Position numbers and translations under genes: made by a program
Origin: Desulfatitalea sp. BRH_c12
GTDB lineage: Bacteria > Desulfobacterota > Desulfobacteria > Desulfobacterales > Desulfosarcinaceae
Assembly: GCA_000961655.1 (NCBI GenBank)
Contig: LADR01000081.1
Coordinates: 1-33,002, forward strand
Reading direction: 5' to 3'
DNA: 33,002 nt
Part shown: positions 1 through 9,830 of the stretch, piece after piece
Layout of the letters: every line of letters begins with the position of its first letter
Position numbering within the stretch: the first letter of the stretch is position 1
The notes under the pieces: model-generated
Told to the model about the DNA's origin: nothing
The model's input: only the letters and a program-made list of their open reading frames with translations
Databases searched by the model: none

Positions 1-3000
1 ACGCTGAAAAACTGGTTCAGGTAGACGGTCTCGCCCTGGGGGCCGGTTTTAAAGACGCGTTCGCCGGCATCGTTGTACCTGTAGGTGAGCAACTGGCCGT
101 TGTCCCGGATCGCCTGGATGCGGTTTTCCTCGTCCCAGGTGATCACCCGGCGCGTGTTGCCCTGGTCGCTGACCCAGCCGGTCTGGTTGCCGTTTAGATC
201 GTAGGTGAAGCTGCGGCCGCCGATGTGGGTGGGCGCATGCGGCTTGCCGCCGGTGTAGGCGTAGGCAAAATCGTAGGAGGTCTTGTGCTGGCGGATCCAG
301 TCGCCTTCGTCGCTTATGCGCAGGTGGTTCTGGGTCTTTTTGGTGATGTTGTGGATGTCGTCGTAGGCCATCGAAAGGCTGTAGGTATGCTCGTTGCCCG
401 GACGCGTCCAGCGGCCGGATGAGGCGGTGAGCCGGTACAGCTCGTCATAACCGAAGCTGAACTGCGTGATGCCGCCAAAGGCGTTGTCGCCGGGGGCGGC
501 CGCGGCGTTGGACAGTGCCAGGATGTTGCCCACATCGTCATAGCGGTATGTCAGATCCATGAAATCGCTACCGGCGGCGTTGGCTTTTAACCCGGACAGG
601 CGCCGGTTGAGCGGGTCGTAGCGGTAGGTCGTCACGGCGTTGTTGCCCTGCTGCACGGCCAGGCGCTGCTCGAACTTGTCGTAGGTGACGGCCTTGACGT
701 AGGGGTAGCTGTAGCTGCCCTTTTTGCCGGCCACCGATTGGACTTGGCCGCCGCTGTCGTAGGCGTAGGTGAGCTTTTCGCCGTCGGGGTAGATCAGCTG
801 CCGCAGCCGGTTGTAGGTGTCGTAGGTGTACTCGGTGATGTAGATCTCAGGGGCGTTGCGGCTGTTGCCCTTGGTTGCAGAAGTCACGGTCTTGATGGTC
901 TTGACCGTTTCGCCCAGCGGGCCGTAAAAGCGCTCCTCTTCGCCCGAGGCGTCGGTGACGGTGACGATGCGCCCGGCGCGGTTAAAAGGCGCGTTGGGCT
1001 TGCCGTAGGTGTAGGCCACGTTGTTTTCGGCAAAAGCCGGGTAGCGGATGGCATCGAGCCGGTTATAGGTATAGTCGTACTCGATGGCCTTGCCCGCGGC
1101 GCGCAGGTTGGCGGTGATCTTGCGCACCAGGTTGGAGGCCGGGTCATAGACATATTCGGTCAGGCCCAGATCGGGCGAGTCGATGTGGGTGCGCCGGCCC
1201 AGCAGATCGTACCGGGCCGTGGTCAGGTTGCCCTTGTGGTCGCGCACGGTGGTGATCTGCTTGATGGCGTCGTACTGGTAGCTGGTCCAGAGGGTGGTGC
1301 CGGCGTTGAACTCCTTGACCGCGGTGATCAGCTCGCGCACGTCGCGGTAGCTTGCCTTGGCGCGGCCGTTGGCGTCGGTCACGACGGTCTCGAAGCGCTG
1401 CGCGCCGTCGCGGTCGGCCCCAAAGCCGTAGGAAAGGCTCGTGCGGGTGTTGTCCGGTATGACGACTTGGCGCACGCGATCGAGCACATCGTAGCTGGTG
1501 CGCGTGGGCGCAACGCTGTCAAAGGCGGGATTGAACACCCCCTGGCTGCCCAGGTTTTCGGGGACCGGGTAGTACTGGGCCACGGTCCGGCCCACGTGGT
1601 CGAAGATCACGCGGCCGGAGACGATCATGCGGTCCTGGCTTGCAGCGCCGTTCGTGCCCACGGCCGCGTCCTTTTTGGTTTGCAGCACGCGCTTGAGGCC
1701 GTCGATGAACAGCACGGTCTCCAGCGGGTCGGCCGCCTGCTGGTAGGTGTCAAAGTGCCGGGTCAGGGCCCAGGGCACCTGGGCTTCGGGATGATACGCA
1801 AAGGCGATGGTGGGCCGGTCCAGGCCGTTTTCATAGGGGCCAGTGACGGTGGTGACGCGGCCCTTGGCATCATGGGTGTAGGTGATGCTCTGGTTGTTGA
1901 TGTCCGTGGTCTTGGTGGGCTGGCCCCAGCGCGGATCGGTTTGGGCTGTGGAGACCAGGCCGAAGCTGTCCTGGATGCGGTCCACGTAAGTATAGACGTG
2001 CGAATCGTAGGTGTAGTCCAGGCGGTAGCGCTGGCCGGTTTTGTTGGCCGGGCCGGTTTGGCTGGTGATGTTGCCGTAGGCGTCGTAGGTCATGGCGTGC
2101 TCGGCCGTGCCTGAGGCCAGCTCGAGCCGGATCTTGGTGACATTGCCGGTGGTGCGTGCGATTTCGGCGGAACGCCGGCGCAGCAGGCGGCCGTTGCCGT
2201 ATACCTCGATGCGCTCGGCCTTGCCCATGATGTAGGCGGCGGCATCGCTGTGATAGCTGATACGCGATTCGATGTCGTCGTCCGCGCCGCTGTCGGCCGC
2301 GTCGAAGAAGCGCGTCACGTTGCCCAGCGCATCGTAAGCAAAGGTCTGGTAGGTGCTCACGCCCGGTTCGGCCTGGCCCTCGTAGAACTTTTTGGTGGTG
2401 CGGATCAGTTCCGGGAAGAGCGTGGCGGTCAGGCTTGCTGCGCCTTCGCCCTGAACGAGCTGACCGGTGTGAACGTTGCGCAATTGATACGTGTTGACAG
2501 TATCGAGGTACTTGCGGCCGGCGGCGTCTTGCAGGGTTTCGGAGAGCAGCAGGCCTTTTTCGTAGTAGTTGGCATTGGCGAAGGTGCGCACGGTGCTGCG
2601 GTACAGGGCATCGCCTTGCGCCGCGTTGCGCTGCTCCGTGGTCACCTTTTGATAGCCGTAAAAATCGCGTTCGCGCCGTTGATACAGGGGGTTTTCGTAG
2701 CGCCAGGTGGTGACCTGCGTGTCCGCGCCGTCGCCGGGCAGGCCGTCGAAGACTTCCACACGGCTCATGTTCCAGCGGCTCTGGGGCATCTGGTAGGTGT
2801 TGCCGTCGCGGGTGTAGGCGATCTCGATGGTGGCGCCAAGGGGCCGGCGCACGGTCTTGAGCAGGTGCGTGCGGCCGATGCGGTTGCGCTGCACGGTCAG
2901 CTCGTCGTCTTTTTCCGATCGCAGGTAGTCGGCGAAACCGTCGCCGTCGATGTCCTGCAAGGTAATTTCCGGGCGGCTCAGGCCCGCATATGGACTCATA

Positions 3001-6000
3001 TCGAAGCCCGGGTTGATGACGATGTAGCAATAGCCGTAGCACAGCGGCCCGATGCCGATGGTGAAGTAGAAAGCGGTGCTTTGATCGGCGCTGAGGCTCT
3101 GGGAGAATTCCGAGGCACCCGGGTAGGTGAGCGGGACGAACCCGGACCCGGTGTTCAGGGCCACGTTCAGGGCGCCGTCGCCGTTGCGCACGTAATCGGC
3201 CACCCCGTCGCCGTTGATATCGATGAAGGCGCTTTTGGACTGCTGTTCGCTGCGCGCCAAGGTGAGGCCGCCGCCCATTCCGTAGCTTTCGCTGACATAG
3301 GAGGCGCCCATGTTCTTGTTCCGGCTTTCGCCCCGTCCGACCTCCCCGGCGCCCCAGGGTTCGGGCGCGGCGAACGAATAGCCCAGGTTCAGCGCCACCT
3401 GGCCCTTGAAGACTTTGTCGGGCAGGCCGTCGCCGTTGATATCGATCAGGTCATAATCGCGCTCGTCTTCGGAACCGCCAAAGCCGCCGCTGATGCCCAA
3501 AGGCGGCATCTGCGTGCCGGATTTCTCGGTTTCGCCCGTGCCGCTGGACTGCGTCCCGGCAAAAGTGCCGCTGGCACCGATGCTATTGGACTTGGTTTCG
3601 CTTTTGCGGATACCGGAATTGACTCTGCGGCTGGAACGCTCGAGCCCGCCGGTCATGGTGCTGTATTGGATGCCGCTTTCGCCGACCACGTCGGGAAAGC
3701 GGTCCCCGTTCATATCGATAAAGTCCAAGACCCCGCGGCTTTTTCCCGTGGCGATAGAACCACCTGCCGGGCCGACACCGAACATCAATCCCTTTTGCAC
3801 GTTTTCCGACAAGCGGTCCACGGCACGTGCGCCGGCATAGGCGCTGGATTGGGGCACACCGACGTAATCGATGCCCAGGCGTGAACTGCTCTGGAGGTCG
3901 GCCGACAGCCAGCTGCCGTCATCGTAGCCGCGCCAGCGGCTGAGCGAAGGTTCCGGGTAAAAAACAATGGCCTGGTCGTCCTGGGGACGCACCTGGGGAT
4001 CGAGCTGTTCAGGATCCGTCAGTTCGCTGTTGCGTTGATGACGCTCCTCATCAAACTCGGGGAGGACAAGATCGGCCTCGACGATGGGCTGGCCGGCTTT
4101 CTCACCCTCGGAACGATAGCCAGCGCAAGTCCAGCCGCGGAACGGCTGGCCAAACAAGGCTTCCTCGGCGGGATAATGCAATCCGCCCGGCACGTTGGCC
4201 GGTGTATCGCCGGCGCCGTAGCTGACCGAAATCGCATACTGAGAAATGGATTGGGCCAACTCGCGCTCACGCGTGCTCAGTTCGAATGCGATCTGATCAT
4301 CCCTGGTCAGGTCGACCTGGGTGCTCAGCACGATGGGTTTGTTTTGGGCGCGCGCTTCGGCCACGTCGAGGACCGCTTTACCCAGAAGCCGGTCGAGGCG
4401 TTTGACCGTCAACACCAGCTCGCCGTCTTGGGCGGTGGTCGATACGTCCGCCGTAACGGTGGCCATACCTGTGGCCGGCGCCTTCCACAGCGGCTGAGGC
4501 GCGGAAAGATCGTTGGCGCCGTAGACGTCGGCGATATAGGACGGGTCAAATGCCAGGATCGGTTTGCCTTTATCGTCGTAGGCCGAATCCAGGCCCTCGA
4601 TGGCTGTGTATTCGAGATGGGGCCGCCAGCGCACAAGCGTAAGATCGATGGGGGAATCGGCATTGAGATATAATTTCAGGCGATCATCCGGGTTCACGTT
4701 CAGCGGCAGCTCGACGGCGGCGGCGGCCGACTGGGCGAAGTCCAGAGTCTGGTTGTATATCTCCTGGTCATTGAGCTCGACACGCACCGTCACATCGTCC
4801 GTGGTCGGGCCGAGTTTTTCGACCATGCCGCTGAGCTGAATGCGGCCGGCGGCCGGCAGGTTCACGTAAATGCCACTGCGGCCGGCTGGGATGAAGTCAT
4901 CTGCCGCCTGAAAAAGGTAAGGGTTGCGACCATTCACATCGATGGCCGCGTGTTGGTTGAGAAATTCAATGCGCGGGTTCCAGCGCACTTGGTCGTAGGC
5001 GCCGTCGAAACGCGACTGCACGCGGAAGTAGATGCGGTCGCCTTTCTCGACACGGATGGCATTCACCCCTTGCGGGCTTTTGCTGCTGTAGTCGTCGGCT
5101 TCAATGGTTTCTGCCCACAATTCGCTGCTGTTGTGCTGGATGGCCACGCGCACACCGTCAGCGGTCTGGTATTCTGAGCGCTCTTTGCTGGTGTCTTCCA
5201 GCAAGGCCACATCGCCGTCGATGCGGATGCGGCCGGCGTAGGGCGCCACCCATCGCCGCAGCGTATCGTGCAGCGGGCTGGCGTCCAGCATTTGTTGATA
5301 GATTTCCTGGAAGTCTTCCAGCAGGTTCTCGGCATCCACCGCGCCTGCCCCGATGGGATAAGGCGTCACCGACGAATCAGATCCGTAAACCGGTATCGGG
5401 CGGGTGTTGCCAGGATTGTTCGGTCTTCCGAAACGCACCGAGCGGTTTTTGACCAGATCCATGATGCCGTCGCCGTTGACATCGCTCAGATACGTCGATG
5501 TTTCGGTGAAGGTCATGCTGTAGTTGAACCCTATCGCGGCGACAAAGTAGGATTCAAAGCCGAGCGACACCATGTTGGCTTTTTCCTTGGAGATTTCTCC
5601 CAGGCCGTCGAGGGGTTGAGGGTCGCCGAAAACCGTACCGCCGTCCGGCCCCGACTGATTGGGACGGAACTTGCCGCCGGAATCGAAGACCTTGTCCGAC
5701 AGCCCGTCGCCGTTAACGTCGGTCAGGGTCAAAAGGCCTCGGCTTTGGCTGTGGCTGAAGCCGCTTTTGCCGCCAAGGGAATTGGTCTTTTTTCCCTCCG
5801 TTAGGTTGAATCCGACATACAAGTGCCCGCCGGTGCTGCCATTGGCTGTTCCTCCCAGAGCACTGGCGCGGCCGGCGTCACGATCCAACAGCTCGATCTT
5901 CTCCTCGTCTTGGCCGGTTTTCCACGTTTCGGCAGGGCCGAAACCCAGGTATTCTCCTTTGGCATTGCGCGCTTCATCGAAGTAATCGAAGGTATGGGTG

Positions 6001-9000
6001 TTGAAGACGGCCCCCTGGCTGTCCAACTGGCGGACGGCGGCGAGCAAGGTTTTCTCAAAAGCGCCCTTGCGGTAGGTCAGGTCGTAGCTGCGCACCATCT
6101 GCGATTTGTAGCGCACTTCGATTTTGCGCAGCAGATCGGCGGTGACCTTTTTAAAGCCCAGGCGCGCGTCGATGGTCGTGTCGGTCCGGCGCGCTTCGCC
6201 CAGGTGGCGGTCGCGCACGAAGGTAACCTGGTACGGCCCCACCTGGCCAAGGTGACCCGTGTAGTAAATATCTTTGGGATAGAGTTCGACCCCCTGCACG
6301 CCGCCGCTTCCGGACAAGAGACCGGAATCCAGCTGGCGCTCGTAGCGGTAGTCGATGGTGTTGCCGTTGCTGTCCTGCACGCGGCACAGGGCCCACTTGC
6401 CGATATTGCCGCCGGTGTCGGTCAATATGGCATCCTTTACCGGGGCTTGCGTGCCGGCACTGCCATAGAAGAAGTGCGTGCCGTTTTTGTCGATGACTTC
6501 CCAGCGGTAATTTTTAGGGCTGTTCCCGTGGCGGATGATTTTCTGAAAAGAGCCTTCCACGCGCGTGTGAAAGATTTTATTGCCCGTGCGCGCGACCAGC
6601 TCGTCGCGGTGGGCCACCGGGGTGAGCTGCTCGCCATTGAGCAGGTAGGTTTCGGTTTCCAGGGGGCCGCGTGCGGGGTCGAGCTGGCCGGTGTCGTAGC
6701 GCGGCACGCCCCAGCGCGTATCGATCGTGACGGACTGCACGGGAAGATCCCAGCCCATGCCCAGCCAGCCGTTGCCGCCGCCCGAGTTGTACTGCACGGC
6801 TATGCCGGGTTGCATGCCATTGCGCCCGGGCGGCACTTCGATGGGGTAACTCAAGCGGGCGTCGCCCGTGTTGTTGGCCTGGGGCGGCTCGATCAGGTTG
6901 GTCCCGGCGCCCGGGTCGGCGGCCTTGATATCTTTCATCTGGGTGGGATTGAACGAGGTGGATTGCGGCGATTCGGGCACTTGCACCACCGCGTTGACCA
7001 TGTCGGTGAAGTGATCGGTCAGGGTGATCACCTGTCCGTTCTCGGCGTCCACGCCCTCTTTTTGCAGCGCAACCCAGCGGCCGGCCGCTTCATCGTAGAA
7101 ATAGGTGTGGATATCCGCTTCACTGAACCCGGCGGGCAGCAATTGCTTCGCATAGGGCATGCGGACGGTGATCTTGCGGTCGAATTTCATACCGTGCGGC
7201 AAAAAGCGGTAGCCCTGGTACTGCCCGGTGACGTTCACCATGCCGGGGTCCAGGGCCGGCAGGTCGCGATCGCGCAAGGTCATCATGCTTATTTTGAGCT
7301 GCTTGCGTACCGCACCCTGGCCGACCTCGATCGTGGTACCGGCAAAGTCATGCTTGGTGTTCTTGTCTGCGAAAACGTCAAAATTCTTGTGGATATTGGC
7401 GTCATTCCACGGCCCCCTTTTATTGCCGCCCGGGTTGGCCGAACCACCTGCAATGCCAAGCCGATCGTAGCGGATCTCGATCTGCGCGTTGGAAACGAAG
7501 CGGTCTTCCGCTAAGAGCAGCGTGCTGACGGTTGTCTCGCCGTCGGGGTACACCGCCGTTAGCTGGATGCCGGGGTCGCTGCCGGTGACCGGCAGCACGA
7601 CGATATCATCGATGAAGCAGCCGCCGCCGGAGCCGCCCGTGCTGCCGGTGCCGTCGGTGCCGTCGCCAATATCGGAAGTTTCGAGCAGCGCTTCAAACTC
7701 GCCATTGATATGGCCGATCTCCTTGTCCCCGACATACAGGCGGACTTGCCCTGAACCGTTGTCTGCAGGCTTTACAAAACCGCGCAAATAAATCTGGTTA
7801 TCGAAGTACTGCCCCTTGTCCGGGTAACTGATGCTGATGGCAGGCGCATCGCTACTTTCCAAGTTGGAACCATGGGCGCGGACTTCACCGATCTGGATAT
7901 CCCCGTCGACGGCCGGGTCGAAGATAAGTCTGAGCGCTTGCGCATTCTGGCCGTCCGGTATGCTGAGCGCACACCACCCTTGCAGCGCGGCGTATTCGAT
8001 GACTGCACGAACCGGCTGCCATTGCTGATCCACCTGCACCTCTACGTTGACTTCCCCTCGAAGCTCGCTGCTGGCATAAAATTGCACCGATGTAAGATCG
8101 ATGGTGCGATCGAAACCGATTTCAATGACAGCCCCCTCGGGTGCCTGCGCGTGGGAAAAAATCTGACCGATCCGCCGGACCCAACCGGCGAACAGGGAGC
8201 TGTCTTCGGTCGCCTTCAGATAGGGGCCCGTGTGGATATCACCATCGTACAGGGCGGCTACCGCCGTTTTGTCTTCGCTTTGATTGCTGCGCACACTGCT
8301 GATGAAGTTGGCCCCATCGTCCAGTTCGATCAGGATTTGCACATCCCGGACACTATATTGTTCGTCTTCGGAAAGCGGGCTGAAACGGATGCGGTTTTCA
8401 CCTTGCTTGAGCCATTCCGGCGCGATGGGTTCTACCTGGCGGCTGGTCTCACCGCGTTCGACGACATAGCCGCCCATGGCGCTTTGATCGTTGATGCTGC
8501 GGATGACGCTGCTCCAATGCGCCAGACCCGCAAGTTCATAGCTTAAATAGGCGCGCTTGATCTGGTCAGGGCGGTAGGCCAGGCTGAAGACGAATTGATT
8601 GTCATGTTCAAAATCGACATATTGCCCTTCTTCAGGACCGATGATGCCGGATGGCGGTTGAAGATAATAGCGTCGGCCTTGATCGTTTTGTTTACCTGAA
8701 TCGAGCAGTGCCAGCAGGGTTTTCCCGGATTGAATGGGCAGATGCTCGCCCGACGACCAGATCTCGATCTCCCTTAAACCGACCGGATTGCCGGCCGATG
8801 CGGTCGGCACCACCTGCATGCGCAAAATGTCGGTTTCGATGCTCTGGGTCAGTTCAAAAGCATGCCATTTATCCGGCAAATAGTTCAAATCAATATCGGT
8901 CAGGTCGGCGATGCTATGCCATTGCCCATTGCGGTGTTCTTGAACGGTCAACAGGTAGGATGCCGCACCGTAAACACGCAATTCGCTGAACTCTTTGATG

Positions 9001-9266
9001 CCGTCCAGATGAATTTCTACCAGGACCGGTGAGTTTGCCGCAAACGAGGTGTTGACATTGCGGTCAAACAAGCGCGCGGCATCCTCTTCGGTGATCGGAT
9101 CGCTCAGCTCCGCATCGGTGGGCGCCACCTGCCATGCATAAGGCGTGCTCTTTACAGTCGAGCGCAGTTGCGTGTCCATTGCATAAACCGCAGATAGGTC
9201 GAGGTGAACCCAGGTCAAAATCAAAAACATGGCCAAAATTCGTTTGAATTTTCTCGTGAGAGCCAT
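1..9266 (-). CDS. Giant secreted SpvB/Rhs-repeat protein (TcdB/TcaC-like polymorphic toxin), C-terminus beyond the window
   Basis: One frame stays open for 3088 codons and runs off the left edge, so it has no stop here. The start ATG at 9264-9266 has GGAGG at 9271-9275. Residues 1-29 form a signal peptide (basic RKFKR, hydrophobic core, SAVYA cut site). Two discoidin-like beta-sandwich stretches lie near 48-165 and 340-470, an Ig-like stretch near 475-540, and the SpvB domain near 790-1110, with the family motifs PPGRNGMQPG and GNGWLGMGWDLP. FG-GAP/VCBS calcium-loop repeats (DVNGDG, DINGDG types) occur near 1180, 1258, 1848, 1939, 2014 and 2102, with two beta-sandwich blocks between the second and third. 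YD repeats fill ~2390-3088 (YDPLNRRLSG, YRYDDVGN, WDEENRI). Relatives build a hollow Rhs cage holding a variable C-terminal toxin; that tip is outside the window, so the effector is unknown. Domain calls are by eye; the SpvB/Rhs assignment is firm. Confidence 0.93.
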   Translation of the reverse strand, partial: MALTRKFKRILAMFLILTWVHLDLSAVYAMDTQLRSTVKSTPYAWQVAPTDAELSDPITEEDAARLFDRNVNTSFAANSPVLVEIHLDGIKEFSELRVYGAASYLLTVQEHRNGQWHSIADLTDIDLNYLPDKWHAFELTQSIETDILRMQVVPTASAGNPVGLREIEIWSSGEHLPIQSGKTLLALLDSGKQNDQGRRYYLQPPSGIIGPEEGQYVDFEHDNQFVFSLAYRPDQIKRAYLSYELAGLAHWSSVIRSINDQSAMGGYVVERGETSRQVEPIAPEWLKQGENRIRFSPLSEDEQYSVRDVQILIELDDGANFISSVRSNQSEDKTAVAALYDGDIHTGPYLKATEDSSLFAGWVRRIGQIFSHAQAPEGAVIEIGFDRTIDLTSVQFYASSELRGEVNVEVQVDQQWQPVRAVIEYAALQGWCALSIPDGQNAQALRLIFDPAVDGDIQIGEVRAHGSNLESSDAPAISISYPDKGQYFDNQIYLRGFVKPADNGSGQVRLYVGDKEIGHINGEFEALLETSDIGDGTDGTGSTGGSGGGCFIDDIVVLPVTGSDPGIQLTAVYPDGETTVSTLLLAEDRFVSNAQIEIRYDRLGIAGGSANPGGNKRGPWNDANIHKNFDVFADKNTKHDFAGTTIEVGQGAVRKQLKISMMTLRDRDLPALDPGMVNVTGQYQGYRFLPHGMKFDRKITVRMPYAKQLLPAGFSEADIHTYFYDEAAGRWVALQKEGVDAENGQVITLTDHFTDMVNAVVQVPESPQSTSFNPTQMKDIKAADPGAGTNLIEPPQANNTGDARLSYPIEVPPGRNGMQPGIAVQYNSGGGNGWLGMGWDLPVQSVTIDTRWGVPRYDTGQLDPARGPLETETYLLNGEQLTPVAHRDELVARTGNKIFHTRVEGSFQKIIRHGNSPKNYRWEVIDKNGTHFFYGSAGTQAPVKDAILTDTGGNIGKWALCRVQDSNGNTIDYRYERQLDSGLLSGSGGVQGVELYPKDIYYTGHLGQVGPYQVTFVRDRHLGEARRTDTTIDARLGFKKVTADLLRKIEVRYKSQMVRSYDLTYRKGAFEKTLLAAVRQLDSQGAVFNTHTFDYFDEARNAKGEYLGFGPAETWKTGQDEEKIELLDRDAGRASALGGTANGSTGGHLYVGFNLTEGKKTNSLGGKSGFSHSQSRGLLTLTDVNGDGLSDKVFDSGGKFRPNQSGPDGGTVFGDPQPLDGLGEISKEKANMVSLGFESYFVAAIGFNYSMTFTETSTYLSDVNGDGIMDLVKNRSVRFGRPNNPGNTRPIPVYGSDSSVTPYPIGAGAVDAENLLEDFQEIYQQMLDASPLHDTLRRWVAPYAGRIRIDGDVALLEDTSKERSEYQTADGVRVAIQHNSSELWAETIEADDYSSKSPQGVNAIRVEKGDRIYFRVQSRFDGAYDQVRWNPRIEFLNQHAAIDVNGRNPYLFQAADDFIPAGRSGIYVNLPAAGRIQLSGMVEKLGPTTDDVTVRVELNDQEIYNQTLDFAQSAAAAVELPLNVNPDDRLKLYLNADSPIDLTLVRWRPHLEYTAIEGLDSAYDDKGKPILAFDPSYIADVYGANDLSAPQPLWKAPATGMATVTADVSTTAQDGELVLTVKRLDRLLGKAVLDVAEARAQNKPIVLSTQVDLTRDDQIAFELSTRERELAQSISQYAISVSYGAGDTPANVPGGLHYPAEEALFGQPFRGWTCAGYRSEGEKAGQPIVEADLVLPEFDEERHQRNSELTDPEQLDPQVRPQDDQAIVFYPEPSLSRWRGYDDGSWLSADLQSSSRLGIDYVGVPQSSAYAGARAVDRLSENVQKGLMFGVGPAGGSIATGKSRGVLDFIDMNGDRFPDVVGESGIQYSTMTGGLERSSRRVNSGIRKSETKSNSIGASGTFAGTQSSGTGETEKSGTQMPPLGISGGFGGSEDERDYDLIDINGDGLPDKVFKGQVALNLGYSFAAPEPWGAGEVGRGESRNKNMGASYVSESYGMGGGLTLARSEQQSKSAFIDINGDGVADYVRNGDGALNVALNTGSGFVPLTYPGASEFSQSLSADQSTAFYFTIGIGPLCYGYCYIVINPGFDMSPYAGLSRPEITLQDIDGDGFADYLRSEKDDELTVQRNRIGRTHLLKTVRRPLGATIEIAYTRDGNTYQMPQSRWNMSRVEVFDGLPGDGADTQVTTWRYENPLYQRRERDFYGYQKVTTEQRNAAQGDALYRSTVRTFANANYYEKGLLLSETLQDAAGRKYLDTVNTYQLRNVHTGQLVQGEGAASLTATLFPELIRTTKKFYEGQAEPGVSTYQTFAYDALGNVTRFFDAADSGADDDIESRISYHSDAAAYIMGKAERIEVYGNGRLLRRRSAEIARTTGNVTKIRLELASGTAEHAMTYDAYGNITSQTGPANKTGQRYRLDYTYDSHVYTYVDRIQDSFGLVSTAQTDPRWGQPTKTTDINNQSITYTHDAKGRVTTVTGPYENGLDRPTIAFAYHPEAQVPWALTRHFDTYQQAADPLETVLFIDGLKRVLQTKKDAAVGTNGAASQDRMIVSGRVIFDHVGRTVAQYYPVPENLGSQGVFNPAFDSVAPTRTSYDVLDRVRQVVIPDNTRTSLSYGFGADRDGAQRFETVVTDANGRAKASYRDVRELITAVKEFNAGTTLWTSYQYDAIKQITTVRDHKGNLTTARYDLLGRRTHIDSPDLGLTEYVYDPASNLVRKITANLRAAGKAIEYDYTYNRLDAIRYPAFAENNVAYTYGKPNAPFNRAGRIVTVTDASGEEERFYGPLGETVKTIKTVTSATKGNSRNAPEIYITEYTYDTYNRLRQLIYPDGEKLTYAYDSGGQVQSVAGKKGSYSYPYVKAVTYDKFEQRLAVQQGNNAVTTYRYDPLNRRLSGLKANAAGSDFMDLTYRYDDVGNILALSNAAAAPGDNAFGGITQFSFGYDELYRLTASSGRWTRPGNEHTYSLSMAYDDIHNITKKTQNHLRISDEGDWIRQHKTSYDFAYAYTGGKPHAPTHIGGRSFTYDLNGNQTGWVSDQGNTRRVITWDEENRIQAIRDNGQLLTYRYNDAGERVFKTGPQGETVYLNQFFS

Positions 9267-9404
9267 TGTTCCTCCAGTTCGAATATTCAAATGCACGCCC
9301 TGTTCGCATAGAAAAGGATGCTTAAAACTGGCTTCAAACCTCCCCACGCAGGATTTCAGCCTGAGGGAAGACTGCAACACAGCTTTAAAGTGCTTGTTGT
9401 TGGC

Positions 9405-9419
9405 GCAAACCACCTGCCC
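9405..9419 (-). promoter_or_regulatory. Candidate sigma-54 (-24/-12) promoter for the giant Rhs gene
   Basis: Read on the minus strand the site is GGGCAGGTGGTTTGC. It matches the sigma-54 consensus TGGCACG-N4-TTGC at GGCA, the following G and TTGC, with the required 10 bases between the GG and GC elements. It would start transcription about 125 nt before the rhs start codon. Two dyads lie about 220-260 bp upstream, a normal distance for enhancer-binding proteins. This is a motif match only; no experimental start is known. Confidence 0.45.
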
Positions 9420-9640
9420 AACCGGCAAGCAAAACGGTTTTAATTACTTCATTTATAATTAAGAAAGGACAGCATGTTTCGCGTGAATAATGTACAGTCC
9501 AGGAATGCTGTCATTTGATCGATAAAGAATTCGTGACGAGTAATTCCGGAAGCAATTTGCATGCCACGCGCCATTACCCTGTCATAATTCCCTTTCTTCG
9601 GGTGGTTACTGGTGGCAAAGGCGGTGTAGAAAAAGAGTTT

Positions 9641-9679
9641 TGACAAAAATTGTCAAATGACAACTGACAAAAATTGTCA
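9641..9679. promoter_or_regulatory. Two tandem perfect dyads, operator or enhancer-like
   Basis: TGACAAAAATTGTCA occurs twice, at 9641-9655 and 9665-9679, each a TGACA-N5-TGTCA palindrome. Their centres are 24 bp apart, a little over two helical turns, so two protein dimers could bind on nearly the same face. An additional TGACA half-site lies between them at 9658-9662. The pair is upstream of both the leftward rhs gene and the rightward decayed ORF at 9831. I do not recognise the regulator. Confidence 0.6.
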
Positions 9680-9830
9680 AACCCGCTCGCAGGTCTACTT
9701 TACTTTTCGAAATACCATTGAAAATTTACCCATCGAGGGGTAGGTGATGCGGTGCTTTTCAGATTATGTGGAAGCATTTCGACACAGGCGTTGCTATCAA
9801 CGTGCAAAAAAAGCAAGAAAAGCAGGCTGA

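Noticed and set aside
738-2114. 458-codon open frame on the plus strand
   Set aside because: It is antisense to the YD-repeat part of the rhs gene; the Val/Gly/Ala/His-rich product is a codon-bias shadow. The minus-strand frame shows clear Rhs motifs.
1870-3042. 390-codon minus-strand frame within rhs
   Set aside because: It is Arg/Pro/His-rich and out of phase with the SpvB/Rhs frame, which is open across the whole interval.
2250-3884. 544-codon open frame on the plus strand
   Set aside because: It is antisense to the FG-GAP repeats of the rhs gene, with low-complexity composition and no ribosome binding site.
5823-7514. 563-codon open frame on the plus strand
   Set aside because: It is antisense to the SpvB domain, whose conserved motifs fix the minus strand as coding.
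9449-9646. 65-codon minus-strand frame upstream of rhs
   Set aside because: No ribosome binding site or family resemblance; it overlaps the dyad region and is better read as regulatory DNA.
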